64,000 nt of DNA from Gerris lacustris (Eukaryota; Arthropoda; Insecta; Hemiptera; Gerridae): positions 71,837,455 to 71,901,454 of the forward strand of contig OX578277.1 of assembly GCA_951217055.1 (NCBI GenBank). Reading direction: 5' to 3'. Shown here one piece after another: positions 1-50,985 of this stretch; the first letter of the stretch is position 1; the number at the start of each line of letters is the position of its first letter. A model generated the notes under the pieces. The model was not told where the DNA came from, ran no database searches, and was given only the letters and a program-made list of their open reading frames with translations. Position numbers and translations under genes: made by a program.

Positions 1-419
1 AAAAAAATCACAGGGAAGTACTTGCGTCCAAGTACTTTTTAGGGTTTTGTAGATGATTAAGCATATTTATGAAATAATGATTTTTTTTGGGGTATATTTT
101 GATTTTTTTACCCAATAAAGAATGCAACATTTAAAAAAGCATATATATATTTGTGTCCTACTCTTCAGCACCTTTCATTCGATACCCCACTCAAAAATTT
201 TTTTTGACATTACCACATTTTTGTGAATTGCGCATGCGCATATTTAATTTTAACTTCTGAATATTTTTCCTGTGGTTAGGTCAAAAAGTTGCACCAGTGT
301 TTCAAATTTCAGCACTTTCGCTCAAATGGTTCGGGCCCTATGAACCAAAGAGCGACGAACAGACGGACACATCACCCTCGGCATAAGGGTTTTGAGAAGT
401 ATCTACAAAACCCTAAAAA
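1..419 (-). repeat. Family A interspersed repeat, copy 1 (cut by window edge)
   Basis: Shares long blocks with 20632-21026 (opposite orientation) and 47228-48260: the CACAGGGAAGTACTTG end, the CTACTCTTCAG block, GCGCATGCGCA, a GACGGACACATCACCCTCGG tract and the AACCCTAAAA end. CTTTTTAGGGTTTTGTAGAT near 35-55 is inverted at about 399-419. No coding capacity is visible. It is probably a non-autonomous element. Confidence 0.7.
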
Positions 420-1379
420 GACAAAAATTATAAAATCACAATTATATTTCTGACCAACAATTCTAAACGTCCAAAAAGAAATTTAAAATTAGTATAAATT
501 TACAATATAGCTGAGAAGAGAAATAAACAAATGTAAATGTAAATTATTGCAGCAAAGAGATGAGCAACAGTATTGCAGAAACAGTACAAAGTCGGAGCAA
601 AAATGTAGACTGTAGTTTAAAGAAAATTAACAAATTTAAAGAAAATGAAACCACAGGCTCAATGGGAGGTAAATTAAGAGACACTTTAAAATTTAAATAT
701 TTCAGAAAATAATGAAAAGGGTGAGTTAATTTTAAATTTAAAGAAGAGTAAAAGAATAAAATGTGAGTGAATTTACTAATGACTAATGACATTAAAGTTG
801 GTTATAATTTCAATCCGGCCTAAAGGACCACTAATTTATGTGTGATACATAAACCTTTATGTAAGAGGGGAAAACTAAAATTAATAAAATTGGGAAGGTA
901 AGGTACCTGGATTGGTGAGGTGCTTCGTATCTGCCGTGAACATAGAGAAGGGCCTTCCAGTGTCCAGGCAGTGGTGTAATTGGCGGTAGCGTGTTTTCAG
1001 TGCAGTGGTCAGTTTCGAGGTGAGTGAGTGAGAGGGTGCGGGAATGTGAGGTACGAGATGAGGTGAGTCAGAGGGAGACTGAGTGCGTAACTCCACTTAA
1101 TGTATTTCATGGAACACTGACGCACGGAAGGTGGGGACAGGCTCACGCCCGAAGGAAACATGGCCCCCCGCTTCATAAGTGAAGGCAAAACTGAACAGGC
1201 CCCATTTATACAATTATAACGAAAAATGTTATTTCAAATTCTAAGATAATCCTTATTTATTTATTTATTATTTATATCAAATTAATTAGTTGTGCTTATA
1301 TTGTGAGTACTGTTAGCAAAGCCATCATAATTAAGGCTACCAAACCCCTAGCTCAATTAAATCCTCACATTTTTTAAAT
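420..1379. other. No recognised gene
   Basis: 3' flank of the host gene. 881-1150 is relatively GC-richer, with GTGAG-rich simple sequence around 1015-1060. I see no domain or repeat ends. Confidence 0.4.
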
Positions 1380-1391
1380 ACATGGTTTAAT

Positions 1392-1639
1392 AAATACAAA
1401 GAAACAGTCTCTCCACAGAAAATAATACTTCTTTATTTATCAAAGCAGCTTCTTTTATTGAGTCTTACGTTAGTCTACGACATCATATTTTTTATACAGT
1501 AACTCTAGTTCTTTCAAAATCGGGACTGATGATGGCTTTATAAAAGCTGCTTTGATAAATAAACAAGTATTATTTTCCGTGGAGAAACTGTTTCTTTGTA
1601 TTTATTAAGATAATCTCCACCAACGCTCTTATTTCTCAA
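1392..1639. mobile_element. Foldback element with 12-bp target duplication (Penelope-like architecture)
   Basis: Two near-perfect inverted arms, 1389-1451 and 1544-1606 (63 bp each), with a spacer holding CTGATGATGGC. The flanks acatggtttaat at 1380-1391 and 1640-1651 form a 12-bp direct duplication, which sets the insertion limits. The left arm is flush with its duplication, while a 33-bp tail (1607-1639) separates the right arm from the other copy. There is no coding sequence. Confidence 0.75.
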
Positions 1640-1651
1640 ACATGGTTTAAT

Positions 1652-2199
1652 GTTATTTTTTTGTAATATGTACACTAGAATTTATTTATATTAAAATTAT
1701 TACATGATTAAAAATAGATTTTCCCTCCAGGAAGCAGCTTATATGGTTTAATTGGTCATTTATTAGCACATTCATGGCTCATTTGTGTCTAGAGATAAAA
1801 CAACAGAATATGAATGAAAAATCATTTGAATCGGTTTAATAGTTTGGACTACACACTTCTGAACAAATAACAACTTCTCAGACAAAAATTTTTAATAAAC
1901 CACATTTTTGGATTCAGGAGATTTGTAGTTATTGAACCTTTAAATCAAGAAATCAAATTTGTACATAAGAAATAAAAAAAGAGAAGGGGTCATTAGGGGG
2001 TCGAGGGGGTTCGATGTAGTTCAGCTGTTTAATAATTTCATTTAAAAACCAGTGAGTAAGAAAGAGAAGGGTAGACCAAATTAACCATAGGAGTTAGAAA
2101 TGTCCTCCCTTTTTTGATGGAAAGGGAAGGAGATATTTCTCTCTACGATTTTATTTTATCATTTCACATGTACCAACTTCTCACTGCTTTTCACTTTTT
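1652..2199. other. No recognised gene
   Basis: AT-rich flank with a G-rich stretch at 1985-2015. Nothing recognised. Confidence 0.4.
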
Positions 2200-2735
2200 T
2201 ATATGTATCATATATACGAGTACATAAAGAGAAAGTATTGTGATGGCGCCAAAATTCGATGTTGATGGATTTACATGTTTTGAGGTAGCCAAAGTCAAAA
2301 AAAGTGTTTTCTTTAAAAAAATGTTTGTCTGTCATCTGTAGTCAGTGCAGATGAGTAGAGCCTAAACTACTTGCCCTATTTTGATAAAATTTGGCATACA
2401 GGTTCAGAAAAATCATACCTCGAGGCAAAATCGAGAAATGTATTTTAGCTCTAAATTTGGGGGAGCTACCCCAAAAAAACTGTGAAATAAAATGATTCTC
2501 GAAAAAATGTCTCACGATTAAGATTAAAAAAAACTCTAATGTAGTCCATTTAAATGCTTTGTCACGGGAAAAATCTATTATTCAAGATATAGCTGAAAAT
2601 AAATCTGTTTATTTGAAAATCTAGTAAAATTAAGGAAACTTTCACTTAAATATGTTTGAAAATAAATCAATTAAATGAGACATCATGGGATTTAAATAGA
2701 GTATTAGTGTCTATATGAGAAAGTTTTGTTCCATT
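2200..2735 (+). repeat. Family D interspersed repeat, copy 1 (diverged)
   Basis: Shares with five other copies the start GAGAAAGTATTGTGATGGCG, the GTCTGTC tract, GAGCCTAAACTACT, the TTTGGCATACA phrase and a terminal ATATGAGAAAGTTT. It is more diverged than the copies near 57-58 kb and has lost the B-box-like block. Confidence 0.75.
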
Positions 2736-3730
2736 CATCATACTGATTTTTTGGAAATATGCAAAATCAAATTTTCCTGACATTATTTTATTTTATACTA
2801 TATATTTATTTTATACTATATATTTATTTTATACTATATATTTTATACAACTATCAAAACACATTTGGGAATTTTATTCCTTATGTACAATATATATATA
2901 TTTCATTATACATGTCTTTAATAATTGATTTATTTATAATCTGAAATTATCCAATTATTGATTTTATTATTTTATTACAGGCGATAATACTGAATATTAC
3001 TTTTGAGTTGGTGTAGGGTTGTTGTACTTTTTTATTGATACATTTAAACAGTTATGTATTCCAGAATAAGTTAATCTTGTCTTTTAATTCAAAAGAAAGC
3101 TTAAATGCCCCACACCTTGGGCTCATAGCACCCCCAAGCAGTGAATTTACTGGGTAGTGGCTGAGAGTTATTTTTAGATAATTTGATAATTCAAGAAGAT
3201 TAATCATAGATAATTTAATTAATTCTAGAATTCAATCCCCTTCTAGAGATTAAGGAGCGAAGCCAGTAAGGGGCAAAGTCCTCTAGCAGAATATTAAAAA
3301 CATTTGAACAAAGGGCAAACTATAATGCACGACAACAACAAAAAAATCTACAACATTTCTGATTAAATAATACAAATTATAAAAAACATAATTATTATTA
3401 TTAATAAAGTAAATACATTTCTTACAAATATATTTAATATGACACTAATATCATTATCAGTATTTAAAAAAAAAGAAATAAGATAAAAAAAAAGGTATTT
3501 TCAAATAAGTAGGCATTCCATGCACTTTGTAAAGGCAAGGGTGTCTTACATAATAATTTTAAACAGTTACAACAATCATGTATGTACAAAATTACAGGAT
3601 TTTACAATAAAATGGCTTTGAGTCACATTCTAACCTCTTTCTTTTTTTTATTAGACTTATCCACAGATACAATGAAACAAAAACATCCTAACAAGAAAAA
3701 ATTAAATAAAATAGCTTTTTAAGTACCTAG
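2736..3730. other. AT-rich DNA with a short tandem repeat
   Basis: 2788-2845 holds three head-to-tail copies of an 18-bp unit (TTATTTTATACTATATAT). The rest is AT-rich with no recognisable gene. Confidence 0.5.
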
Positions 3731-4158
3731 AGCAGTAAGGGCGTTATTACAGGCCGAGGGCGAAGTTTGAAAGCACGTGTGCGTAGCACAAGTGCGTTTA
3801 ACGCCCAAGGCCTGTCATGTCTCTTACTGCTTGTGGTGTGTACACTATATTATTGCCCACCACATATAAACTAATTACTAAACATGAAAACTATTTTGCC
3901 GTAGTCTTTAAAACAATAAATGCATATTAAGGTTATATCAGTACCAAAACAAACCACAGTTATAAAAATATTAATTGTTACTAATTGAACAGCTGACGAG
4001 AACTACTAGCGCTTCCACTAACTACGCGGCCAGGAAGCGGCTGCTTCTCGAACTAGCAGCCTGTAAAAATAAAGCAAGCATTTTTACAGGCCCCAGAGCT
4101 GTAAAATGGAACTTTACCGGCCGCTCAGGATAGGAATGTTTACAAGTGGCGGGCAATA
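3731..4158. repeat. Compound MITE-like repeat with imperfect hairpins
   Basis: 3731-3832 is an imperfect inverted repeat (AGCAGTAAGGGC... / ...TCTTACTGCT). Next to it, 3851-4158 is bounded by TATTGCCC[A/G]CCAC inverted ends about 20 bp long (TATTGCCCACCAC on the left, GTGGCGGGCAATA on the right). The interior is GC-richer than its flanks and non-coding. I could not find a clear target duplication. It lies about 280 bp beyond the host gene's stop. Confidence 0.5.
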
Positions 4159-4381
4159 AAAATATTAACAAGGACTCATTCTTATTGTTCACAAAAAATA
4201 TTTAAACTTATATATCTGTAGATCAGAGATAAATTATTAAGTCAACTTTTAGCAATAACAGGAGAACAGTCTTTCTTCAAAATATACATTTTTACATTCA
4301 TTATCTCTTTATTTGACAAAGAGGTTACAATTACATTACCTCATCTACCAGCGTAATGCAGTAAATATATATCAAAAAGTT

Positions 4382-4395
4382 TTTATTCATTTATT
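4382..4395 (-). terminator. Candidate polyadenylation signals of the 3-beta-HSD-like gene
   Basis: Two AATAAA hexamers on the minus strand (TTTATT on plus at 4382-4387 and 4390-4395) lie about 45-60 nt past the stop codon. A third AATAAA overlaps the stop itself. They are plausible 3' end signals but AATAAA is frequent in this AT-rich DNA. Confidence 0.45.
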
Positions 4396-4438
4396 TTAAT
4401 TGAACTTACAATTGACCTCTGAGGAACCTTTTCAATTT

Positions 4439-43443
<39,005 letters not shown>

Positions 43444-44305
43444 GGTTGCGAACTGACTGACCTATTCACTCTGCCTAATTGATCTAGCAGGATGCAATTT
43501 CCCCACTTTCCATTTAGGCAATTCTTAATTTTTTCTCTGTTACGTACATCTTTATTTATTATTTGTTTTTAAAGGTCATCTTTATTATTATTGTTGGCCT
43601 TGGCTGTTATTAGTAGATGTTTTTGGGAAAAAAGGTTGCGCCAATGGATCCTTTTAAGAAGAAAATAGTTTTCTTGATTTTCACTAACTCTTATTTTTGA
43701 AAGTTTTTTTTTAACAAAATAATGACTATATAAAAAAGTGTGTCATTAATAAATTACTATAATGGAGCAAAAATTCTATTTGGATGGATTTACACTATTT
43801 CAATGCCCCAAAACAATATTAAAAAAAAAAAAACAATGGACACAATATTTTATTGAAACATATTAATATTAAATTTAATATTAAAATTATTTATTTTTGG
43901 GATTAATATACTGCTTGTATTGTATACAGTATACTAAGTCGCAGTTTCTTAGTTGTTTATTATAAAGCTCTTTCAGAGTTTTTCGGACAGATGTTTTTAA
44001 AATAATTTTTCATTTAATTTAAGTTTAATGACTTTGTCGTGTTATTAGACAATAAACTGAGAATAAACCTGTATTATTCAAAAGAATATTACTGTAGTTA
44101 TTGGATATATCGGACATAATCTAAGAAATATTTCCAGCAGTTGGACAATCAAAACAGTAGATCTCGTTCATAGAAAAACTATTAGTAGGTAGATTGTTGA
44201 GATTAAAATATGCAAGATACGTATATTTATGTTTTTAATTCACCATTTCTATGACTTAAATTTTTTTTATAGTTATTAATTATATATTTACACAGACACA
44301 CACAC

Positions 44306-44344
<39 letters not shown>

Positions 44345-44583
44345 ACTTTGATTTTAATTATTTTTATTTAAATATTGAAATGAGAGAAAAAAAAGCTAAA
44401 TGTCAACCTGCAGTAATTTTTCTATCCCTTCTTTTAAACCACAAATTGTGATATCTTTTAAAAGAAAATATGGTTTTGAAGTGCTTTAATATTTCAGGTT
44501 TTTTTTTATGAATATAACTATGTGAAAGAAATATAGGCAAGGCATCTTGAGATAGGGTTGCAAAAATACTAATTTGGTCCGGA
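43444..44583. other. 5' flank of the 3-beta-HSD-like gene
   Basis: Would hold the 5' UTR and promoter. No TATA or initiator stands out. 43720-43830 is a decayed family D fragment (TTGGATGGATTTACAC). A (TA)n microsatellite lies at 44309-44340. Confidence 0.45.
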
Positions 44584-46039
44584 ATGGCTACGAGCTCTGT
44601 CGGAAGGGTCTATATTTTCAACATTTTCTTTATTTCCCTTAGTATATATTTATTTTTTTTGTCGGGGGTTGCCACAGAACGGAGTTTGTTGCTTATTTTT
44701 CGTAATGGTTTAGATCATCAATCCCCCTCTTCTCGGAGCAGAATAAGCAGTCAGGCTCTTTCAGCATACAACCCCCCCCCCCCCCCCCCCCCCCTCCCTC
44801 CACCAAGCTCTTCAGAATAACCCACTTCTTTTCAGGACTTGTAAGGAAAAAAACCCCTTTTTTTTCTTTATTCTCATTTCGTATTTCTGATTTATGTCTT
44901 ATTTCATCCTGGAGACTTTTTTTTATTTTCTTTAGTTTCTACTTTTGCCATTATAATCAATTTATGTCAATTTAAGTTTTCCCTTTTGTGTAGTGTAATT
45001 TGTTTTTTAATAGTTGTCTGCGAAATTATTACAAATGCAATTATCGTTTAGTTCTAACATTGATGTGTGTTTTCTGTAAATTATTAGATATTATAATATA
45101 TAAATTAGATGAGTGGGGTGGAACCTTTAGACAATGTATCTAGGACAATAATTATTCTGATCTTAAATTATTAGTATTAATTTTTTCTTGAATATTATTT
45201 CTCCTTTAATTTTATTGTGTTAGTGTTAACATCTGTTTATTGATATTAAATAGTGTTGCATTAATTTAGTTGATTGTTTTACACACATTAATATATAATT
45301 ATTATTTAAGTTACCTACCTACTAATCAGCCTTTGCTGCGTACCGATTATGTTAGTAATTAATTATATTTTACAATGTTAATTTAGTGATATCGATTTAT
45401 ATCTTTAAAAATAATTAAAAGAAACATGAACGACAGTGGTGGTATAACACAAACAAATATTGAAGAATTGTTCTATACTTTTTTTCTCTCTTGGCGTGAA
45501 CCATATCTTAAAACTTTTCTCCGTTGGTCTGTTTATAAAAACTTAATTGTTATAATGGACTTAACTATGAATAGAGGGTTAAAACAGAGATCAGGGCTTA
45601 CTTGTTCGTTCAAGTAGTTTTTCTTTGAAAATAATTTTACCGTGGTAAGAAAAAAGTTAATATAAAACCTTATCAAAAAATATATAAACATAAACTTTAA
45701 CCATTTCTATTGATCCATTATTGAACTAATGTACAATATTTTTTTAAACGCCGCCGCTGGACTGTTTTGACTTCACTTGTTAGATTACGTTAATTGCCAT
45801 TTTTGGCGGAGATTTTGTAGAATTTATTCATGCATAATTTATTCATACATTGAAAAATAAAAAAAATAAAATGTAAATTGATCAAATTTTTGTTAAACCA
45901 TTTTAACAAAAAAAAAAAAAATATCAACTGGCAATTTAAGCCACAAAGTTTCTTAGGGAGGTTAACACGAATAGAATTTTACATGAGAATTGAGCACATA
46001 CACATATATTATCAGCAGACCTAACTTTTTTGATATTTT
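44584..46039. other. No recognised gene; poly-C tract
   Basis: 44772-44794 is a run of 23 C within an open frame that starts with a signal-peptide-like segment. I see no conserved domain and do not call a gene. The rest is AT-rich. Confidence 0.4.
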
Positions 46040-46875
46040 TAGAAATAGCAGAATAATATAGTTTTATGGGGGGGGGGGGGAAGACGCAAAATTTAGGTGT
46101 TTATTTGGCGAAATGGCTTAAAAAATTAAATACTTTTCACAAGTGTTGTAATCTACTCTTCAATACCTACCCACTCAAAATTAAAAAATAAAAATTGCTC
46201 ACATTGTTTTTCCGCCATTTTGGATTAGAACAGCTGATAATTTTGAGTTCGCTATATTTTTTCCTTGTGCGCGTCAAAACGATCTTTAATACTGGAAAGT
46301 TGATATTTTTGATATTTTTAGATATGATATATATTCACTTTTTTGATATTTAATATAGGTTTTTTTTTTTTTTTTTTGACACGCAAAATTTAGGTGTTTT
46401 TTTGGCGAAATGGCGTAAAAAATTAAACAATTTTCACAAGTGTTGTAATCTAATCTTCAATACTTAAATAAATAAATAAGCCATTTATTGATCATGCAAA
46501 CACATATTGAGATATAAAACTGCATTATTAAAAGTAATACTATTTGTATTTACATACGAACAAATCAGCAGAACGCTGTGGCAACTCGTTTGGAGTATGC
46601 GAGTGATATCTTCAATACTTACCCACTCAAAATTAAAAATAAGAAATTGCTCACATGGTTTTTCCGCCATTTTGGATTTGAACAGCTGATAATTTTGAGT
46701 TCGCTATATTTTTCCCTTGTGCGCGTCAAAACGATCTTTAATTCTGGAAAATTGCATGTTTTTACCTCTTTTAGTTTAAAAGTTATTGGAACCACACAAA
46801 TTAACAAACGCAGACAGACTCGCAGGAACGAAACAATAAGGGTTTTTTTTTTTGGTTTTACCAACGAAACCCTAA
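46040..46875 (+). repeat. Family B interspersed repeat with internal tandem duplication
   Basis: A block containing CGCAAAATTTAGGTGTTT, TTTTCACAAGTGTTGTAATC, CTTCAATAC[C/T]TACCCACTC, TTTTTCCGCCATTTTGGATT and GTGCGCGTCAAAACGATC occurs at about 46083-46300 and again at about 46381-46750. The right end has CAGACAGAC and the hairpin AAGGGTTTT...GAAACCCTAAA. The second unit is split by a small LINE insertion. Confidence 0.7.
46466..46607 (-). mobile_element. 142-bp LINE 3'-end insertion with 13-bp target duplication
   Basis: Flanked by atcttcaatactt (46453-46465, 46608-46620), and the sister repeat unit nearby shows the empty site. On the minus strand it ends AATAAATGGC then a TTATTTATTTATTT tail, as in severely 5'-truncated Jockey/CR1-type LINEs. 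No coding region remains. Confidence 0.85.
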
Positions 46876-47227
46876 ATATATATTTAAAGCAAAATATTTG
46901 TTTTATCCAATTTATATATTAGCTGCCATAAAATGTTGCTTTAACATCTTATCTTAGGAACTGACCAAGATGAGTAGAATATACAGGTGGTGACAAAAGG
47001 GAGTTTTTGCGTTCGGTTTTGTTCGGCTATCTTCGGACTGTGACGTCACCTGACTTCCCGACTACCGTCTTCTTACCTACAACCTTACCATAATTATTCT
47101 CATAATAGCATTTATTTGCTATAAAACACTCACTGCGTGGACATCTCCCAATCTCTATTTGTTACTATTGTCTACTTTAATTTCCTTTTATGGCTATAGT
47201 TTATTATTGTTGGTTTTGTTGTTGTTT
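46876..47227. other. No recognised element
   Basis: Spacer between families B and A. Nothing recognised. Confidence 0.4.
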
Positions 47228-48260
47228 TTAGGGTTTTATAGATCATCCTCGTAACCCTTATGCCGAGCGTGATGTGTCGTCTGTACATGTGTACGTGACT
47301 ATACGTGTAGATGCGAAATTTAAAATACTGGCGTAACTTTTTGACACACACATAAGAAAAATATAGGGAAGGTGAACACTTAATATGCGCATGCGTAATG
47401 CGCAAATATTATGTTAAATGTTCAAATTTGTATATTTTTTAAAACAATTTCGAGATGGATACCAAATAAAAGCTACTGTATAGTAGATTACAAATCATAT
47501 ATGACTCTTTATGCGCTTAAGGTGCGGCAATGATATTATCGGGCTGGTTTTATGAATTTTTAAAGTTTGCAAATTTTGTGTGCGCACATGCGCAGCGGGG
47601 AAATTTTAATTTTAATTTTTGAGATGGGTATAAAAAGAAAACTACTGAAGAGTAGATTACAAATATATATTATGACCTTTTATGACTACTGTGCTTTAAA
47701 CCGCCGATAATGCGTTTTTAGCGCCTAAATTTCACCAAGAAAAGTCCCCCCCCCCAACCACCCTAAAATTGCAATAATTTATGCGTATACCTTATGATAG
47801 GGTGATGAAAATTTCCAAAAAATAATTCATTTTTATTTTAAATCAAATTATAATTATTATTTACTACGGGAAACAGACAGTGAAAAATACACTCCCGGCG
47901 CGGGAGTGTATTTTTCACTGTCTGTTTCCCGTAGTAAATAATAATTATAATTGGATTTAAATTAAAATTTAAACTTTCCGTAGTATGAAAACTACCAAAA
48001 ACTTAAAATTGAAAATAATTAATTTAACGTTTTGTTATTACCGGTAGAATACATTGTGACCCCCCGATAGAAATCGAATCAGGGACATCTAATCTACTCT
48101 CCTTACTCTACACTATTTTTTTTCTTTTGGGGAGAACAATTTTTTTTACTTGCATACAGATGGGGAAATTCTCAAATGTTATTTTAGCAAAAAATAGCGT
48201 ATATTATGCCGAATAATCTATACAAAACTCTAAAAAGTACTTGCTAGAATCAAGTATACC
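47228..48260 (+). repeat. Family A interspersed repeat, copy 3 (with nested sequence)
   Basis: Runs from TTTTTAGGGTTTTATAGATC to ACTCTAAAAAGTACTTGC. It contains ATGCCGAGCGTGATGTGTCG, ACTGGCGTAACTTTTTGAC, GCGCATGCG and CTGAAGAGTAGATTACAAAT. It is longer than the other copies because of internal duplication (47560-47720) and the palindrome at 47838-47960. Confidence 0.65.
47838..47960. repeat. 60-bp-arm palindrome related to the exon-capturing foldback
   Basis: Arms 47838-47897 and 47901-47960 with a 3-nt centre (ACTCCCG GCG CGGGAGT). The AT-rich outer arm part (AAATCAAATTATAATTATTA) and the flank to 48005 (CATACTACGGAAAG-type, TTTTTGGTAGT) match the foldback at 28090-28337. This copy has no exon insert. 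Confidence 0.85.
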
Positions 48261-48307
48261 ACTGTGATTTATTTTGTTGGTAATGGATTTTTTTGTGTTG
48301 ATTGTCT

Positions 48308-48775
48308 TTACTTTCTTATATAATAAAGAAATATTGTGATGGCGCGAAAATTCGATTTAGAGATTTTGATGGATTTACGCGTTTTGAGGTCCATTGAGTC
48401 CAAAAAAAGTCTGTCTGTTGTGTGTGCAGAAGCCTGGATCCTAAACTACTGGACTGATTTTGAAGTAATCTGGCATACTTGCTTAGAAAAATTATAACCG
48501 AGGCGAGATCGAGAAATGAACTTTAGCCCCAAATTTGGGGGTGTTACCTCCAAAAACTCTGAAATAACGGGGAAAAAAATATTTTTTTGAAGAACGGTTC
48601 CGACGATTTTGAATGAAAAATTCTAAAATGTAGTACATTTAAATGTGAATCTAACGATATGAGCCGTTTTCCCGGGGAAAATATAGTTCCTGAGAAAATA
48701 GCTAAACGCGGACGGAAAGAGGCCGAGTTCGATTCCCCGCTTAGGATAAGTTATTTTTATGATAAATATCTCAAT
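48308..48775 (+). repeat. Family D interspersed repeat, copy 4
   Basis: TACTTTCTTATATAATAAAG, TGTGATGGCGCGAAAATTCG, GTCTGTCTG, CTGGATCCTAAACTACTGG, GAGGCGAGATCGAGAAATGA and a B-box-like AGTTCGATTCC (48726-48736). Short reading frames are not genes. Confidence 0.8.
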
Positions 48776-49190
48776 AAACAGTTTATTTTTCTAAAAAAAA
48801 TAAAATCATGGAAAAAATATAAACACGTTTACTTAATTTTTATGACATAAGGTTGTATAAATTAGTCGATATAAATAAAATATTAGAAATAATTTACTAT
48901 TACTAGAGTTTACTTTTTAACAGTGGTTTTAATATTTTAAGTGGCTTTACTCTACGTGAAATTAGATTATTTATTAACATTAACCTATGAGCTATAATAG
49001 TTTTAATTATTATCTGTCTACATAAAATTTTAAAATTAGAGGAAGTGATTCAGCAATAATCTTTTATTCATGAATATTATAATGGTCTAGTTATTGCAGC
49101 ACAAATGATATGATTAAATTTAAATATATTTATTAAAATTCTTATTTATAACTATTTCTTATTTATTAAAATCTCATTACTACGTTTTTA
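48776..49190. other. No recognised element
   Basis: AT-rich spacer before the tandem array. Confidence 0.4.
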
Positions 49191-50985
49191 TTAGCTTGCT
49201 TTCTTGTTTGTTTGTTTGTCCGGTACAAATCTGGCAATCGATTTCTATCTAACTTCCCGAATAGCTAGGCACTTGAAACTTTTAGAATAGCTCAGAATAC
49301 GATGACAATGAATTATTTTAATACTTATAGCCATCTTTCAGCAGATATTTATTCGTTTTCAGCAAATTTTGCTGTATGAAAAGTTAGTTCGGAAAAAATC
49401 CGCAAGTTATTTTATTTGTTTTGACGTATCCCATATTTTTACGATCTTCATTATGACGGGTTTCAAATTTGTGATTTTTTATTAAGAGGTAAATATTGAA
49501 TGACAGCTAAAAAGAATAAGTAAACAAAGAAATAAATTAATTGACCTATGACAACCAGGTGTGTCTACACTTGTGTACTAGATATCGGTTTATTTTCTCA
49601 ACATCTGTACTTCTTTAATTGTACTTATTTTTCTTCTCTTACCCTCCCCTACACGGGGCCATATCAATGGCCACGGTTTAGATTCGGTATTGGTGAGATC
49701 CGTTGTTCAAAGATTTGTTCTTTTATAGGTTTAAGATCAGCTCTCTAGATGGTTGTCATTTGTGTGAAGTAAATAAATTCGGAACTATTTATATTTCACT
49801 AACATTTTTATAACAATGAAAATTATATTATCAACATTACATATTATGATTCAAAAGAAAATGAAAAAATGTAGTATATAAAAAGTTCATTTTATCTTGT
49901 AATTATTTTTTTTATTAGCTTGCTTTCTTGTTTGTTGGTTTATTTGTCACGTACAAATCTTGCAATCGATTTTTAACTAACTTTCCGAGTAGCTAGACAT
50001 TTGAAACTTTACAATAGCTCAGAACACGATGACAATGCACTATTTTAATACTTTTAGCCATCTTTCAGCAGAATTTAATTAGTTTTCAGCAAATTCTGCT
50101 GTATGGAAAGTTAGTTCGGAAAAAATCCGCAAGTTATTTTATTTGTTTTGACGTATCCCATATTTTTACGATCTTCATTATGACGGGTTTCAAATTTGTG
50201 ATTTTTTATTAAGAGGTAAATATTGAATGACAGCTAAAAAGAATAAGTAAACAAAGAAATAAATTAATTGACCTATGACAACCAGGTGTGTCTACACTTG
50301 TGTACTAGATATCGGTTTATTTTCTCAACATCTGTACTTCTTTAATTGTACTTATTTTTCTTCTCTTACCCTCCCCTACACGGGGCCATATCAATGGCCA
50401 CGGTTTAGATTCGGTATTGGTGAGATCCGTTGTTCAAAGATTTGTTCTTTTATAGGTTTAAGATCAGCTCTCTAGATGGTTGTCATTTGTGTGAAGTAAA
50501 TAAATTCGGAACTATTTATATTTCACTAACATTTTTATAACAATGAAAATTATATTATCAACATTACATATTATGATTCAAAAGAAAATGAAAAAATGTA
50601 GTATATAAAAAGTTCTTTTTATCTTGTAATTATTTTTGTTATTAGCTTGCTTTCTTGTTTGTTTGTTTGTTTGTCACGTACAAATCTTGCAATCGATTTT
50701 TAACTAACTTTCCGAGTAGCTAGACATTTGAAACTTTACAATAGCTCAGAACACGATGACAATGCACTATTTTAATACTTTTAGCCATCTTTCAGCAGAA
50801 TTTAATTAGTTTTCAGCAAATTCTGCTGTATGGAAAGTTAGTTCGGAAAAAATACGCAAGTTATTTTATTTGTTTTGACATATCCCATATTTACGATTTT
50901 CATTTTGACGGGTTTCAAATTTATGATTTATGTCAGAAAATTTAAAAACGTAGTGTATAAAAAGTTATTTTTATCTTGTAATTAT
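49191..50985 (+). repeat. Head-to-tail array of a 727-bp unit (2 full, 1 shortened)
   Basis: Units begin TTAGCTTGCTTTCTTG at 49191, 49915 and 50642. Units 1 and 2 look identical from about 49383 to 49887 (offset 727), but unit 1 differs from unit 2 over its first 200 bp, where unit 2 matches unit 3 instead. Unit 3 lacks an internal block of about 380 bp (equivalent to about 49475-49855). The repeated 66-codon frame is not a gene. Very recent duplication or conversion is implied. Confidence 0.88.

Noticed and set aside
44584..44820. 78-codon frame with a hydrophobic start and a poly-Pro end
   Set aside because: The Pro run is the poly-C tract. The hydrophobic start alone does not support a secreted protein.
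49548..50475. Identical 66-codon frames 727 bp apart
   Set aside because: Identity reflects the recent tandem duplication of the DNA, not selection on protein.
49191..50985. CRISPR-like or satellite array
   Set aside because: Units are 727 bp, only about 2.5 copies, with no short-repeat/spacer pattern.
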